64,000 nt of DNA from Salvia splendens (GCF_004379255.2 NC_056051.1:6908062-6972061), one strand, 5' to 3'. Positions 33,421-46,570 are shown, counted from the stretch's first letter. Numbers and translations are program-made. Notes: generated by a model from the sequence alone, not told the origin.

Positions 33421-36400
33421 TTACCCCGTCTCGTGTTGGAGGGATTTCCTCTTCTCCTCAGACCTGTGATGGTACAGTTTAGCAATCTTTCGCCTCTCGC
33501 AGTCCTGAAAATTGGATAGTGTGGGTTCAATAATCAAAACACCAGGAATTGTGATGCTTGGATGTATTTATGTATGTATATTTTGAACTACAATGACACC
33601 TTGAACATGTGGAGATAAAACGGTTTCTCCGGATTAGTCCTTCTCAGTTTGTGATATGTGTAGGCGAAACTCAGCTGGTCACGGGGAGTAAATCGTTCGA
33701 CCTCGTTGAACCAAAGGCAGGAAAACAAGTTTGACATTGGCGTGTGAGCCCTAACAATGAAAGAACCTTCAGGTACATCTGCCATACGATTAACGTGTCA
33801 TATACAGGAAAGGACATAACAACCGGAAAGGAAGGATTTTGTAAAGATCAAATTGTCAAAATCATACTGCTTGGAAGAAGTTTGCCAGGATCTGATGCAT
33901 TGAATCTTCTCATCCCATCTGCTCGATAGAATGCAAACTGTTCATCTATAACGGTATGGTTATACTTGTTGAGTTTCTTATTTTGGGCCACCTCTTCCCA
34001 CAAACAATGGCGATCATAGTGATTCGAAATAGCATATTCGTGACCTTTTCTCCACAAGAAATATTCCAAAATAAGCATTGGATCAAGTTGGAGACGAAGT
34101 TTGCTGTCCAGCCAAATTGAGTACCTGAAATCATATGCAGATGGAGATGTTGATGCTGATAATAAGGTGCTGAGAAATACATTGTCAATCATTCAAAATT
34201 TCAATAGGCAATCAATACTAAGTTAGCAAAAGATGTGCAAATTGTAAAACTGCAAACCCAATCCCACAAGTAAAATGAGAGTCGGACAGAGGGCATTACT
34301 AACTTGAATACGTTTGAACCACATTGGCTACTGGGTATATAAGTAGCATATAATTCGTAAAATAGGTACTCCGTATATACTATATAATACTACTATGAGA
34401 AGAGTCCTTGCTGAAATACTACAAATATCATTTTCCTAAGTCCCCTGCATTTTGAGGCCAACTTTTAGAACTATATATCTTTCAACAAAATTAGGAATGG
34501 AACTATATACAATAAATTGCACCGGGAATTCAGATCGTCAATGAGAAAGTATAGGTAAAGAGTGTGATGTTAATCCATTGCTTTAAAAATTGGACAACAT
34601 TAGAATTATAAACCACAAATGTAAATCTAAAATACACATTTCACATTATCCACCGTCTAGGTGCTGGGATAAAACTACCAGTATAAAAACTCCAAAGATC
34701 GTCAAGGTCCCAGAAACAATTGTGTTGATGTGACATATTGAAAATAAGAAAGTACAGTAAAAGACATGCTTTTAAAAGCTAGCAAAAGATTAAAAGTATA
34801 ATGCAAGCAAAATGAGAATAAAGATGCAATCCATCTTGAAAGTTTTCTAGCTATTCTTTGTACCTTGCTGAAGTAAAAAGTCGGTGGGGCAAAAGTTTTG
34901 GTATTTTCCCTACTCTCCGCATATCGGTGTAAGGAAGATTCTTTACCACCACAATTTTCCACAACCCAACAAAGCCCATCGTATCAGGCATTTGACCTTC
35001 TGACGAAAGAGTTTGTAAAGTCACTTCATCAACGAACATGACAAAGCATACATTTTTCCTTGACATACGAGAGACCTGGTGTATAAATGAAGTGAGTACA
35101 TTTTTGGTAGGAAATTTATGATCTCTCTTTAGGTAGTAACCTAATCAAATCAGTTTTAGTTCCATCATTAGTGACTACCACTTCTCCAGATAAATGACAT
35201 GTGAGTTCAAACTGATATCAGCAACATTTTACGACCTCAAACCCAAAAAAAGCTCTAGCTTCAAGAATGTCATTGAATCAGACAATTATGTAAGGTATAC
35301 AAAAGTGAATAATGTCAACTCCAATGATGACAATAACCAAATACAGAAAAAATACCCACTAGACATTCAGGTGCATAGTAATGAAAGTAAAATTAACTAA
35401 GAATTCCAAACAGATGAATAAGGCTCACTTATTTAGAGCAGATCCTCAATAGCTTCAAGTGTAAGGAAGAATCGTCTTCCAATTTATTGAATAATGGGAC
35501 TTCTTTTTTAGAAGAACTTTTTATGAAGGAAAATACGAAATCTAATCCTGCATAATTTTCAATTTTCATTGTTTTCAATTATTTTCATACAAAATTGAGA
35601 AGCCAGTTACAACTTACAATTACCTATACTTCTAAATTCTAATAAACTTAAGTATAAAGTTGATTTTATCAGGTATGCATGACGGAAATGAAGTCAAAAG
35701 CTACAACTAAAAGGCAGGAAAAGGGTCCATTGAATCTTACAGCTTTGCCGATTGGTGATCTCAAGCGGTCAGAATTACCAAAAATGCAAGACATTACAGC
35801 AATGTGGCAACTGCTAATGTATTTTGCATCATCTTCAGCCAAGTCAAACCCAGTACTTGCTGACCCTTTAGGACCTTTCACAAAGCCGCAATTGATGTCC
35901 TGATCCTGGGCATTAAAAGATTCCTCCCTTTCTAGGAGACTCTGATGTCCAGCAAATCTAGGTTGCCAATTTTCATCTTCAGTGGGCTTCTCTTCTCTTT
36001 CTGTATATTGCAATGAAAATCTCGCAAATTTTCGACTTTCTATGGGCTCCACAATTAATGCAGAGGCATCCATAAATTTCATCTCACAAGAACCTAAAAT
36101 TGCATAGCATCAGCATTGAATCCAAAATTCCAGATATGGAATAAACATGTGTAAAAGGGAAAATGACTCAAACTAACTAGCAGAAAAGTTTGTCAATCAC
36201 TGGATTAATAGGACTTTCAAGAAAAAGTGATTGATAATTAGATAAATTACCAGAAAATTTCCGACGCTTGGACTTCTTTTTCGAACTCGGGCGCTTTTCA
36301 GGAACAACCCTCTTAACAGCCTGACCTTCCGCAGAACTGGCCTGCTCAGAAACCAGGTTAAATTTAACTTGATGGGAGTCTGAAAGAGACTCCTGCCCAT

Positions 36401-38040
36401 ATACATCAGCAGAAGCCTCATCAACTTCCTCATTGTTATGCTGCTTACTTTTACTAGTGTCATGCACAAGAGAGGTCTCTCTGTTTCCACTGTGGGGTTT
36501 AGTGGCAGTGGAGTGGTCGATGTCATAATTACCAGTATCATCACTTTCCTCCAGTAGATCATCCTGTAAGTCAATACCATCATCATATTCATCCACCTCA
36601 TCTAGTGCTCTATGTCCCCTCCCATCAGTGTCCTGTGACTGCTGGTTTCTGTGATCATCTTGATCGGTGGCCTTCCCATTGCTCTTTAACGAAGCCTCAT
36701 ATTCAGCTTCATACATTTTCAATTCATTGCGCCCAGCCTCATTGTATAAACCATTCCTATGGTGACCCGAGCTATGGTCATTAGAAGATACTTTATCTCT
36801 CCTTTTAACTGGAACGTGAACCTTATGCTCAGAAACATTCTGGGCTCGCTCCTGTTCCTCCTCAGTATAGTCTTCATCTCTTCTTCGATCATCTCTGTCC
36901 CAGTAACGTGAATCCCGGCCATGTGCAACAGATCCGTCGCCAAACTTAAGGTCCCTGGGTCTCTGTATTCGTGTCACATTCATTAGAAAATCTGTATCAT
37001 TGCTAATGTCTTCATCTTCAGTCCGGTGTCTATTGCTTTCCACTCCTGATACAGAACGGATGAGTGAGTTGCAAATCTCAAACTCTTTGCTAGCAAGTTG
37101 CTCTGCATATCAGCATTTGTAAAATCAAGTTGAACTGAATTCAGATATAAATAGGTATAACACAAGAGATCAGCTTACGCCCATTTATATGGCTAGATGC
37201 AGTTGGATGAAAAAATCCAGATACCGGGAATTCCAAAAAGCTCCGTTTAGCAAACATAATCAGCACAAACAATTGGTGGATTTTAAAATTTGGATTGAAT
37301 GCTGGAAATAAATGTTCAATTTCAATATCCATCACAAAAGCGAGGCTTTAGTCACCATCTACATACCTAGGATATTTGTGTTTGAGAGCACGGATTTGGC
37401 AAAGATCAATTCGACTTATATCTTATACTCTATAAAATCTCAGCACCTTTGAAACATGTACCAGAGATTACTGCAGATCTAATACTATAATAACTAAATG
37501 GAGGTTTTACAAATCCTCTAATTTTGATCAAAGTTGACTTGATTAAACTTTAACATCACAAATATAAGAATCAACTTCAAAATCACTTGCAATTCGCCTT
37601 GCTACTTTAATCCAGAAAAATCACTAAATTTACTCTCCAATGCACAAATTTCCCCACTAGAAAAACATTATCTCAGTTCAAAGACCACAAAACTATCAGC
37701 AATCAACCACTCAACACAAAGGCTCATCACTTAAATTCCCGAGCTCCGATTCACTATACCTAATTAGTCAATCGCCAAAATTTTCAACTGTAAAAGCTCA
37801 CTAAAACCGAGAGATTACTCACAAACCTTTACCCTGCAGCGACAAGTAGAAGAAAGCGGAGATCGACAGAATGAGAGCGAGTATCAGAACGCAGAATCCG
37901 AGAGAGATCTTATGCGGCGGCGGCGCCTTCGATCGGCGGTGGTGGAACTGCCTGGAGCCGCCGCGGACACTGAGCGGTAAGTGATCGGAGACGACGCCGT
38001 TTCGCGATCCATTGGCGCCGGATTGCCTGAACTGAGGCAT
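33421..38040 (-). CDS. EMB2756: DUF616 membrane protein, EMB2756-like, seven exons
   Basis: Proposed exons (transcript order): 38040-37827, 37045-36251, 36093-35741, 35075-34864, 34124-33868, 33778-33600 and 33504-33421; all GT..AG, phases join, 697 aa. Residues 45-68 (ISLGFCVLILALILSISAFF) form one N-terminal membrane anchor after a basic segment, as in type II Golgi proteins. Residues about 75-330 are charged and probably disordered. The DUF616 domain follows: CGFVKGPKGSASTGFDL, CHIAVMSCIFGNSDRL, VGLWKIVVVKNLPYTDMRR, YSIWLDSKLRLQLDP, FLWRKGHEYAISNHYDRHCL and LFSCLWFNEVERFTPRDQLS. DUF616 proteins (MUCI70, TOD1) are proposed glycosyltransferases; the exact activity of this branch is unknown to me. 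In Arabidopsis the closest gene I recall is EMB2756, needed for embryo development. The start MPQFRQSG was preferred over an upstream in-frame ATG because it fits the family. Confidence 0.87.
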
Positions 38041-38219
38041 CCGCGCATTATTGGACGTAGATACACAATGCGCGTATGTATACCCAGCTCCGGCTAGGGC
38101 ACGATTGAAAATAAGGGGATTCTTCAAGGGTGTAGCAGTGATTTCTGAAGGGTGTGGTGAAGACAACCGGAGGAATTTGAGGAAAGCTCACCGGAGAGGA
38201 ATTGATGTCTGATTCAGAG

Positions 38220-39387
38220 TGTGAAGAAAGAAAGGAAGAGGAGTGGGATTTTTTAATGATTGATTTGATTTTATCTAATGAGTGTTTATTTTTTTGACAT
38301 TTTAAATATTTCTTATTAAACGATCTCTCATTATATTTAAAATATTATTTTAATTATATTAAAATTTTAATTTTAAATTTATTATCTAAAATAAAAAATT
38401 ACGAGTAACATGGATCGATGTGAGTAATAATATTGATTTCTATATATCACAAGTTAGAGCATTATTGCTAAAAAATCATTGGGTGTCGTTTAGCAATATT
38501 CTTTTCTTCTTTGGATTATATAACCTGACAGCTGATTGATGTGAGAATAATAAAAAATCAATATCAAGCTAATTTTAGTTTAAATAGTACTGTAGATATT
38601 AGCTGGATATTTTTTTTCCTGTAATATGAAATATCCAAAATTCAAACACTTATTTTTATATGAATTGCCTAACCCAAATCTTCGCTTATAAGTCCACACA
38701 CATCATAGCTATTGTATTAATTTATGAAATTAATTAATAAGACAAAACGAACATAAGTCAAAGTAACCTTTGAATTGTTTATTTCAGATACACTTTATGT
38801 TGCATTCGTTGTAATTAAGTTTTAATTATGATTTTCAAAATTTTAGTAAATTCTGATTGAGATTTGTATGTACACAAAATTCGACCATGTATTAACTCAT
38901 TTTCTTGAATCTAAACGTTTAGATGCAAACAAATTATATTTCACATTTTGTAAGATCATATAAATCTAGCTATTAATCCTTTTTTCCTTTAGAAAATATA
39001 TATGCACAAAGTCACGTTCGATATCATAATATTAAGTCCAAATTTTCCTTTAAAGTATGTCATTGATGTTGAGTTCTATTGGTGGCTTGGCGCTTTCAAG
39101 TGACAAATCTAAGTGTATAGTTTCAATTTTTAAGATATTTTGTATGTGGCTATGTTCATTATTAAAAAGTAAAATATATCAAAATATCAGCATGCATATT
39201 GAAAAAGTACCGAAATATCTAAATTTTGGAATAACACGATTTCTTTTATGGTATGATATAGTACTAGAAAATTTTAGTATTGTTTTATAAGATTTAATAT
39301 TATCACGCATTTAAGCATATGCTTTTAAGATATGGATACTCGTATTAATTGTTGAGTACAATAAAAGATAGTGGTACATAAATAATA
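38220..39387. other. Upstream of the DUF616 gene; no gene seen
   Basis: AT-rich intergenic sequence that should include the promoter of the minus-strand gene. A short ORF at 39057-39290 has no recognisable domain. Confidence 0.5.
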
Positions 39388-39597
39388 CTTTCTCCGTCCA
39401 ACAAAACAGACTAGTTTTATTTTACCGCTTTCGATAGATCGATAAAAAATTAGATTAATCCTAAATAAGGAAAATTGGGACGATACAATCCAAAAACACT
39501 ACTTTTACTTTATTTTTTCATTCTTTCTTACTCTACCAATTATGCATTAAAAATTCATGTCATTTCAGGATGTATCATTTTTATGGGACGAACGGAG
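39388..39597. mobile_element. Stowaway-type MITE
   Basis: Ends CTTTCTCCGTCCAAC and GGGACGAACGGAG, with TA on both sides. Confidence 0.7.
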
Positions 39598-40235
39598 TAA
39601 GGTAGTAGTATATTTTTTAGTAGTAATTATTTAAATATTTTATTTATTATTAATATTTTATTGTGTCTGAACTTAAATTTAAATTTCTGAATCTGTCATT
39701 GTATACTATACCTAACTACTTCTAATTAATAGGAGTACTATAACAAGCAATGTCGAATAGAGAGAGAACAACTAATCATTTTAGCTCTATACACAAGTCT
39801 AATATTGGGTTTGATAAAATCGATCTTCAAATAATTATATTGCCTATTTTTCACTATAAAATTATTCAATTCAATGTTATTATATAGTTTCCCATACAAA
39901 TTTATTCCAAACATTACATGAATCCTTCGACTGCAAATTGGCTCATATGAATCCTCAACATTTGGTCTTATTTCTTGCAGTGTCTCGAGCAAGTTCGATG
40001 GCACTTGGCTTTCCACATCCACCTATAGTGGCATTTCTTTTTGCATGCTTTGATGCAATGTTCTGAACAAAACAACATCATGGGGAAAATTAGATGGTCA
40101 AGTTGTCATTTAAATATGAAAGATAATCAAATTTTAGTCCATTTCATATTTTTTAAAAAAAGAATGAATTATGAACAACAATGTTCGCATTTTTTGCAAT
40201 TATCCTATTCAACTCCTAAAAAATCAATTTAAGAA

Positions 40236-40563
40236 ATGAGTAATGCCGGTGGTAGTGGTGGTGGTAGTGATGGGGATGCTGATGAGTACGAGCGTATGTT
40301 GAACGAAGAGCTAGATGCCTATACGAGTCGTGAGGTTGATCAATTTTCCTGTATTTATCTCATAAATTAAATTCCGTATGTTGCTACAATTGTAAATTAA
40401 ATTTATATAATTGTTATTAGTGATGTGGATAGGCTATGTGAGAGCTATTTGATGTCCAGTTGCATGTCCAGATGATGTGACAGGAGGATTTTAGTGCTAG
40501 ATGATGTGGCAGTGAGAAAGCTATGTGAGGGCTATGGGAGGTCCTAGACCATTGTGGATGCTC
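40236..40563 (+). mobile_element. PIF/Harbinger-derived fragment
   Basis: A short ORF head reads MSNAGGSGGGSDGDADEYE, similar to the head near 9950 on the opposite strand. The 3' part (GATGTGGCAGTGAGAAAGCT to ACCATTGTGGATGCTC) matches, inverted, the terminal part of the MITE at 55709. The transposase body is missing; the left end was not located. Confidence 0.55.
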
Positions 40564-41151
40564 TGATACGGATGAGATAAATGCAAATATTGTAAATTTC
40601 GTGATTACATAATTCAATTTGTAAGAAGTGTGGGACGAATCAAATTTTGACCATCTTTCGTGATTTATATGACAACTTATCCTTAATTTATCTCAATCTT
40701 TGAATTTATCAATTTATAATTGATAAAAATTAGAAATGTTAGGATAGAGTCACTAAAGGTTAGGATTGATCCGATTATTCACCGGATTAGAAATGCATTA
40801 ATTGTTTCAAATTAGCAAAAGATTATTAAAAGAAAATGTCATTAGTTACCATGTTTTGCTCTACTTATATGCTTGTGAATATGATGGATCGAATGTCCTT
40901 TGGCCTCCTCCTAAACATGATTAGAAAAATATATTTGGGTCAATTTGATTTGCAAACTAACATTATGCATATAATCAAATATTCAAGTTGAGGCGATTTA
41001 CTACTTGAGTAAGAAAATTATCTGTAGCTCCACCCACTGATTCCGCCTCTATGAAATCCTGAAAAAGGATGAAAAATGGACAAATTTAATAAACAATAGA
41101 TATAATTTTCTAGTGTAACCATACTTTAATTAATTAATTTAAAAATTATTA

Positions 41152-41372
41152 CCCCCTTTATCCACAAAAAATAATCTCACTTGAGGACGACTCGGGTTTT
41201 AATGAGAATTTGGTAAGTAAGAGAGAAGAAGAAAAATAGGTAAAGTATGAGATAAATTAAAGCGAAAAAGTAGGCAAAGTATGAGAAATAAACTTTTATT
41301 TTTAGAAATGAGACTATTTTTTATGGATATCCTAAAATGACAAAATGAGAATATTTTTTTGGATAGAGGTAG
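41152..41372. mobile_element. Stowaway-type MITE, degenerate
   Basis: Ends CCCCCTTTATCCACAAAAAA and TTTTTTTGGATAGAGGTAG, flanked by TA. The body has AAGAGAGAAGAAG and GAAATGAGACTATTTTTTAT, also found in the MITE near 22.6 kb. Confidence 0.6.
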
Positions 41373-41855
41373 TATCATTTATCAAAACGGGTTCGAACCA
41401 GACAAGGTTGATGAGGTTCGAACACGAGACAGTAGGGCATTATTTTATTGTCAAATTTACCTGTATGAGTAGAAGGGAGATCAGTAAAACTAAGAGGAGC
41501 TTCTTCATCTCAGATAATTGAAAGAATATTTTTATTTTAAGTTATTTGATTGTCAGTGAATATACCTATTTATTTATATAGACATATAGTTCTGTTATTT
41601 TTATCCATTTTTCAGGTTCACATGAAATGATCCTTAACAAAATCATAATTTTCGTGTGATTAAAATAGATAAAGTGTCCCCGCTCTTTATATGTTCGAAT
41701 TTATTATGATTGTTGAGTTGTTGTCTTATATGCAAATCCAATTACTATATATGATTAATAATTGTTGAAATTATAAATTGATGATTTACATTCAAATCTT
41801 TTTTCGATAAAATAGGTTTCTCCAACACCTAAAGAGTGGGTGTGTAAATTATAGT

Positions 41856-42059
41856 ATTCATTCCGTCCCATAATAGATGTCACACTTTCTTTTTTAGTTT
41901 GTCCCACAAAGGATGTCACATTTCCTTTTTTAGAAAAAGTTCTCTCTCACATTAATATAAATATACTATTTTCTTTCTCCACCTATCACACAAAACAAAA
42001 CATTTCCTAAAATCCCGTGTCATTCTCCAACTATGCCATTTATTATAGGACAAAGGGAG
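41856..42059. mobile_element. Stowaway-type MITE
   Basis: Ends TTCATTCCGTCCCATAAT and TTATAGGACAAAGGGAG, flanked by TA. The body (AGATGTCACACTTTC) is related to the copy at 45805-46003 in P450 intron 1. Confidence 0.7.
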
Positions 42060-42095
42060 TAGTATTTTATTTGCTTTCCCATATTTATAGGTTTT

Positions 42096-42155
42096 CATTC
42101 AATTTGTTAGGCGAAAGCTATGAATAGTCATTGGGCTTCCTTTAATTCGGTCATG
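42096..42155. repeat. Left-flank repeat of the P450 duplication unit, copy 1
   Basis: GTTAGGCGAAAGCTATGAAT then AGTCATTGGGCTTCCTTT is repeated almost exactly at 46897-46959. Together with matching sequence before each P450 copy, this marks the tandem duplication. Confidence 0.65.
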
Positions 42156-42448
42156 ATATTGCAATATTTTATTAAATATAAATACCATTTTATATAGACT
42201 TATATTAATGTCCGCACGTGTGAATTCACATTCGTTTTACTTATGGCAGCCGGAAATCCACAGGTTGAACGCTTGGCACTTATAATAACAATTAAAATGA
42301 ATAAATCAAAAGTTAAATTAACAAACCCCTGATGAAAGGGTCAGTCACAACAAGAATATAAAAAAATTGCATAGATTATGAATCGAAATGTTGTGTACTT
42401 GGCACTTAAAATATAAATAAAATGAATAAAGCAAAAGTAAAATTAATA

Positions 42449-42636
42449 CTCACTCCGTACTTTCCGGCAAGAAGATTAAGAAAAAGATGTGTAATGTATT
42501 AAATAAAAAGATAATAAAGTAAGAGAGATGAAAAAGTAGAGAAAATAAAGTAAGAGAGAGGGAAAAGTAAATGAGAATAAATGTATTGACTTTTACTGAA
42601 AAAGAAAATGGCTCCACTAATATGGAATAGAGGGAG
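42449..42636. mobile_element. Stowaway-type MITE
   Basis: Ends CTCACTCCGTACTTTCC and GGAATAGAGGGAG, flanked by TA. Confidence 0.65.
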
Positions 42637-42821
42637 TAAACCATTAATGAAAAGGATCAGTCACAACTTAAATGTTAGTGTACCCTTCTTTTTTTAAAAA
42701 GAAATTACAAAATGATGTCATGAGGGCTCAAACTCGGCACCTCATACAATAATATCTAAGCTCCTTGCCGTAGGTTTTGGACTAAATGTTAGTATACCTT
42801 GAATCTGTATAGTTTGCCGCT

Positions 42822-43000
42822 AGTCGAACGGGGGTATCGCTGTGATATGTTTCTGTTTTAGGCCTTAATTGTTATGTTGGGCCTAGCCTGTCGTCCGTGT
42901 GCCTATTTATATAGAAGTAAGGCGCATAACTCTGTAATCTAAAAACAATATGAATTATCTTTTCTCCGTTTTCTGCCCATGAACGTAGCCAACATAACAT
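42822..43000. repeat. Possible LTR remnant
   Basis: The stretch TTATGTTGGGCCTAGCC ... CTATTTATATAGAAG ... TTTTCTCCGTTTTCTGCC has an LTR-like promoter, leader and R-U5 layout, and ends near CATAACATTGGTGAAC. No partner or target duplication was found. Confidence 0.25.
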
Positions 43001-43391
43001 TGGTGAACTGCAATTTCCTCCTTTCTATAGTATAGAAGTTTATTTGTAATTTCCTCCTTCATATATAGGAGTTAATTTTTTTTTAAAAAAAACATTGGTG
43101 AACCATGTAAATTTTGTGTCTGTTTATGTTTGTGTTTGTTTTGATTACACGATTGCTCTATTCTGTCAAAACAATAAATGTAAAAAACATGTTTGCAATA
43201 AAAAATAACTAAGAATATCAATTCAAATTTTTTTAACCCAAATTCAGCTGAATGTAAAAAACAATTTGGTATACATATAATCGAGCAAACAAACTTAACA
43301 CTAGGATTTATTTGTAGTTACTAGTTAAGGAGGGTAATCCTGAATTACTTATATTTGTTCTTTCAAATTTTAATAACTCAATACAATTTGG

Positions 43392-46300
43392 CTAATGAGG
43401 ATAAAGGTGGAGATGAAGGCCATGACTTGGCGTAGCCGCAAAACCCGAAATCATCTTCTCATGAGGGATAACCTTTTCAATTCTGAACATTGTCACCAAA
43501 TTGTGCACTAGCACCAACATTGCAAGTTTAGCATAGGTTCTCCCGGGGCATATTCTCGGTCCTCCTCCAAACGGGACGAATGTGTAGGGCGCGGGCCCAC
43601 TCCCCTCGAACCGCGATGGATCAAACTTCTTCGGATCCGGGAAGTATTCAGGGTTGTGGTGGGAAGAGTGCGGCGTCCACAACGTCTGAAATATTATCGG
43701 GTTATTACAAGCAAGAATTTAAAAAATTAAATTAAAACATAATTCAACTTACAATGCAACCAAAAAAATCCATTAAGGACATTTGTTATTGCAATTAAGG
43801 ACGCAAATTTCTGTTTCTAAATATACTACCAACCCTACAAAAAGTGTACTTATTGTTAGTGTCTCAACTATTAAGAACACTTTATTTTGCTTCGCTCCGT
43901 CCCATTCAAAATGTTCACATTTCATTTTTAGTTTGTCCCACTTAAGATGTCAATTTTCTATATTTGAAAATAAATTTGTTCCCTCCTCTCCCCTTATTAA
44001 AATATTCAACTATTTTTTTTCTCTCTACTTATTCCACCTAACAACTTCTCCTAAAATTCCGTGCTACTGAAAAATGTAGACATCTTGAGTGGGACGGAGG
44101 GAGTATTATTTTTTAAAATCTTCCAACGCAAGTATTAGCTTCTCGATTTTTATATGCTTAAAAATTAAATTTTTGTAGTGTTAATAAAATGTATGGTTTT
44201 CCTAATCGGGCCGTGATTCATACCTTCATTCCTTTAGGAATGGTGAAACCTGCGAAGGAGATATCGGCCATGGCTTCTTGAAATGTTCCCGGTGTAGCTG
44301 GCACGAGCCTGATCGCTTCACGTGCAACGTTCCACGAGTACTTCATCTTTTCGATATCCTCCCACGTTAGCTTCTCACCTGGGGCTTTGGATTTTGCAAT
44401 CGTCTTTTGTTCTGTATAAAATTGAGTATTTTAAAATGACCGCATGAACTACAAAAAACTCGTTTTATGGTGACAGATTATTCCGTCACTAATAAGTGAA
44501 TTTATGTCCCTTATTCTGTCCCTAATTAGTATCAGACGCTTCCAATCCTCGTCACTAGTTACTAAGGGATTGACCTGCGACACTAATTCCCTCACTACAT
44601 AGCGTTTTTTTTTTGTAATTAATTGTACTCCCTCCCTCCGTCCTACCATAAGCACAACGCTTCTTTTAAACACACGTTTTGGAAAATTGACATTAAATAG
44701 TTAAAGTGGAGAGAAAGCAAAGTAACAGAGAACATAATGTAGAGAAGACACACCAACTATTTTTCTCAAAACTCATGTCACACTGTTACCTTTGAGAACC
44801 TTCTCGTACACATGTGGGTACTCTGCAAGAAAGAACACAACCGAAGTGGCCGCAGAAGCAGTGGTGTCATAGCTAGCCACCATCAAACCCACAAAGAAAC
44901 TCACAATCTTATTCACACTCAAACACTTCCCTTCCTCATCCTTCAACTCCAGCATCTTCGACAACAAATCCGTCTCCTCTCCACCCCTCTCCTCCCTCCT
45001 CGCCTCCACGATCTTCGCCATCTCCTCTCTCACCTTCTTCCCTGCCTTGATCCCGCGGCCATAAGCTGTCCACGGCAGATCAATCGGCAGGGACATCATC
45101 CCGTTCCTCATCGGGGCGAACGGCCTCGAGATCCTCTGCATGCTCTCGGGGTCGGTCACATTGAAGAACAGCCTGCACGCCAGCTCGAAGATGTACTTGT
45201 TGATCAGTGGCTGGGCCTTCACGGTAGAGTGAGGCTTCCAGCCGTCATCGCGGAGATGGGCGCGGGCCATGGCGTCCATCACCGGGATGTATTGGCGGAG
45301 GGCCTCCGGCTTGAGGAGGTCGTATTGGATGTTGTGGAAGAGGCTCACGCCTTCTATGTAGGACGAGTCGAGGTCGAAGTCAGGGATGATAATTTTTCTT
45401 AGGGATAAGGGTAGCCAAGGCGTCACGAGCTTGCCGTCGTTGGTGAAGATCATCTTATTGCCCTGACGTTGACGTTGTAATGTATGTAAAACTCAATCTT
45501 ATTGCAAAAACTGAACTAAAACATAAAGATCATTTTTAGGAAATATGATCAAAAATAATCTATAAATGACCTCTATATTCTTAAAATCTAATGTTTTCTA
45601 AAATGATTAAAAAATGAAATCCATGTTATCTAAAATCGACGGTTATGTGTTTTGTAAGACCATCTCTAACCGAAAAGTAGAACGTTCATTTTTGTTATAG
45701 AAAACTTCTCTAACAATACAACAAACCCAAAACTATTTTTGGGTTTTTTATGGAACAACATGAAATATGGTGTTACTGCAAAATAAAATAAAATGAGTTA
45801 TATACTCCCGCTGTCCAATAAAAGATGTCTCACTTTCCTTTTTAGTTTGTCCTACTAAAGATGTCATATTTCCATTTTTAGAAAAAGTTCCCTATCACAA
45901 TAATAGAAATATTTTATTTTCTCTTTCTACCTAACACAGAATAAAACTTTCTAAAATCCCGTGCCGTCCTACAAATGTGACATCTTTTGTAGGACGAAGG
46001 GAGTACAAAAAAATGGTGTAAAATATTAATTTAGTGTAGATAGTTGGAGTAAAACTATTTTTAGTGTGACATATATTCAAAAATGAGTTTGAGTTTGGTC
46101 TAAACGATTGAATATGACCGGTGATTAAATTTTGATGACATATGTTTAAAGATATATGCACTTGATTTGATTGTATTCGAGTAGTGTTGAGATACAAATA
46201 CAAAATCATGATGCTTGACTCGACTTGATAACGATCCTACCTGGGCCCCACATAAGACTGCGACTTTTTCGCCAAGGACTGAGGTGAGGAATACGTCGGT

Positions 46301-46504
46301 GGAGTATTTCTCCATTCGGTCGCACACGAATTTGGAGAGACCGAGAAGGCCGAGCTCGATGTTTTCGCCGAAAATAGGCCAGCCGTTGGTGCCTGGGGGA
46401 AGGTTTTCGGTGTCATCGGAGGACTCTTTTTGGAAGAATAAGATGAGGTAGATAGAGAAGGGGAGGAGGAGGAAGATGAAGAGGTAAGGTATGAAGATGT
46501 CCAT
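43392..46504 (-). CDS. Cytochrome P450, CYP716-like, four exons, intact
   Basis: Proposed exons (transcript order) 46504-46241, 45462-44790, 44411-44224 and 43685-43392; GT..AG, phases join, 472 aa, the usual CYP716 length. Residues 1-25 are a membrane anchor, followed by the Pro-rich hinge [15 protein letters not shown]. The I-helix motif is ASYDTT (284-289), where the family normally has [AG]-G-x-D-T. EAIR (344-347) is the E-x-x-R; FDPSRF is the PERF-type element; [11 protein letters not shown] (413-423) carries the heme Cys at about 421. SLPIDLP and [10 protein letters not shown] are typical of CYP716. CYP716 enzymes mostly oxidise triterpene scaffolds such as beta-amyrin at C-28; the substrate here is unknown. 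Introns 1 and 3 hold Stowaway MITEs. A broken second copy lies 10 kb downstream in coordinates. Confidence 0.9.
43889..44103. mobile_element. Stowaway MITE in P450 intron 3
   Basis: Ends GCTCCGTCCCATTCAAAATG and AGTGGGACGGAGGGAG. It lies wholly inside the intron between exons 3 and 4. Confidence 0.75.
45805..46003. mobile_element. Stowaway MITE in P450 intron 1
   Basis: Ends CTCCCGCTGTCCAATAAAAG and TTTTGTAGGACGAAGGGAG, flanked by TA. Confidence 0.75.
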
Positions 46505-46560
46505 GGTTGTGTTTGAGATACTAGATAGAGATGGTGATTAATGTTTGTGAGTGAGATTGA

Positions 46561-46570
46561 ATTTATATAG
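46561..46570 (-). promoter_or_regulatory. TATA box of the CYP716-like gene
   Basis: CTATATAAAT on the minus strand, about 57-66 bp before the ATG at 46504. Confidence 0.5.

Noticed and set aside
36197..36601. Met-rich ORF in a second minus-strand frame
   Set aside because: Frame shadow of exon 2 of the DUF616 gene.
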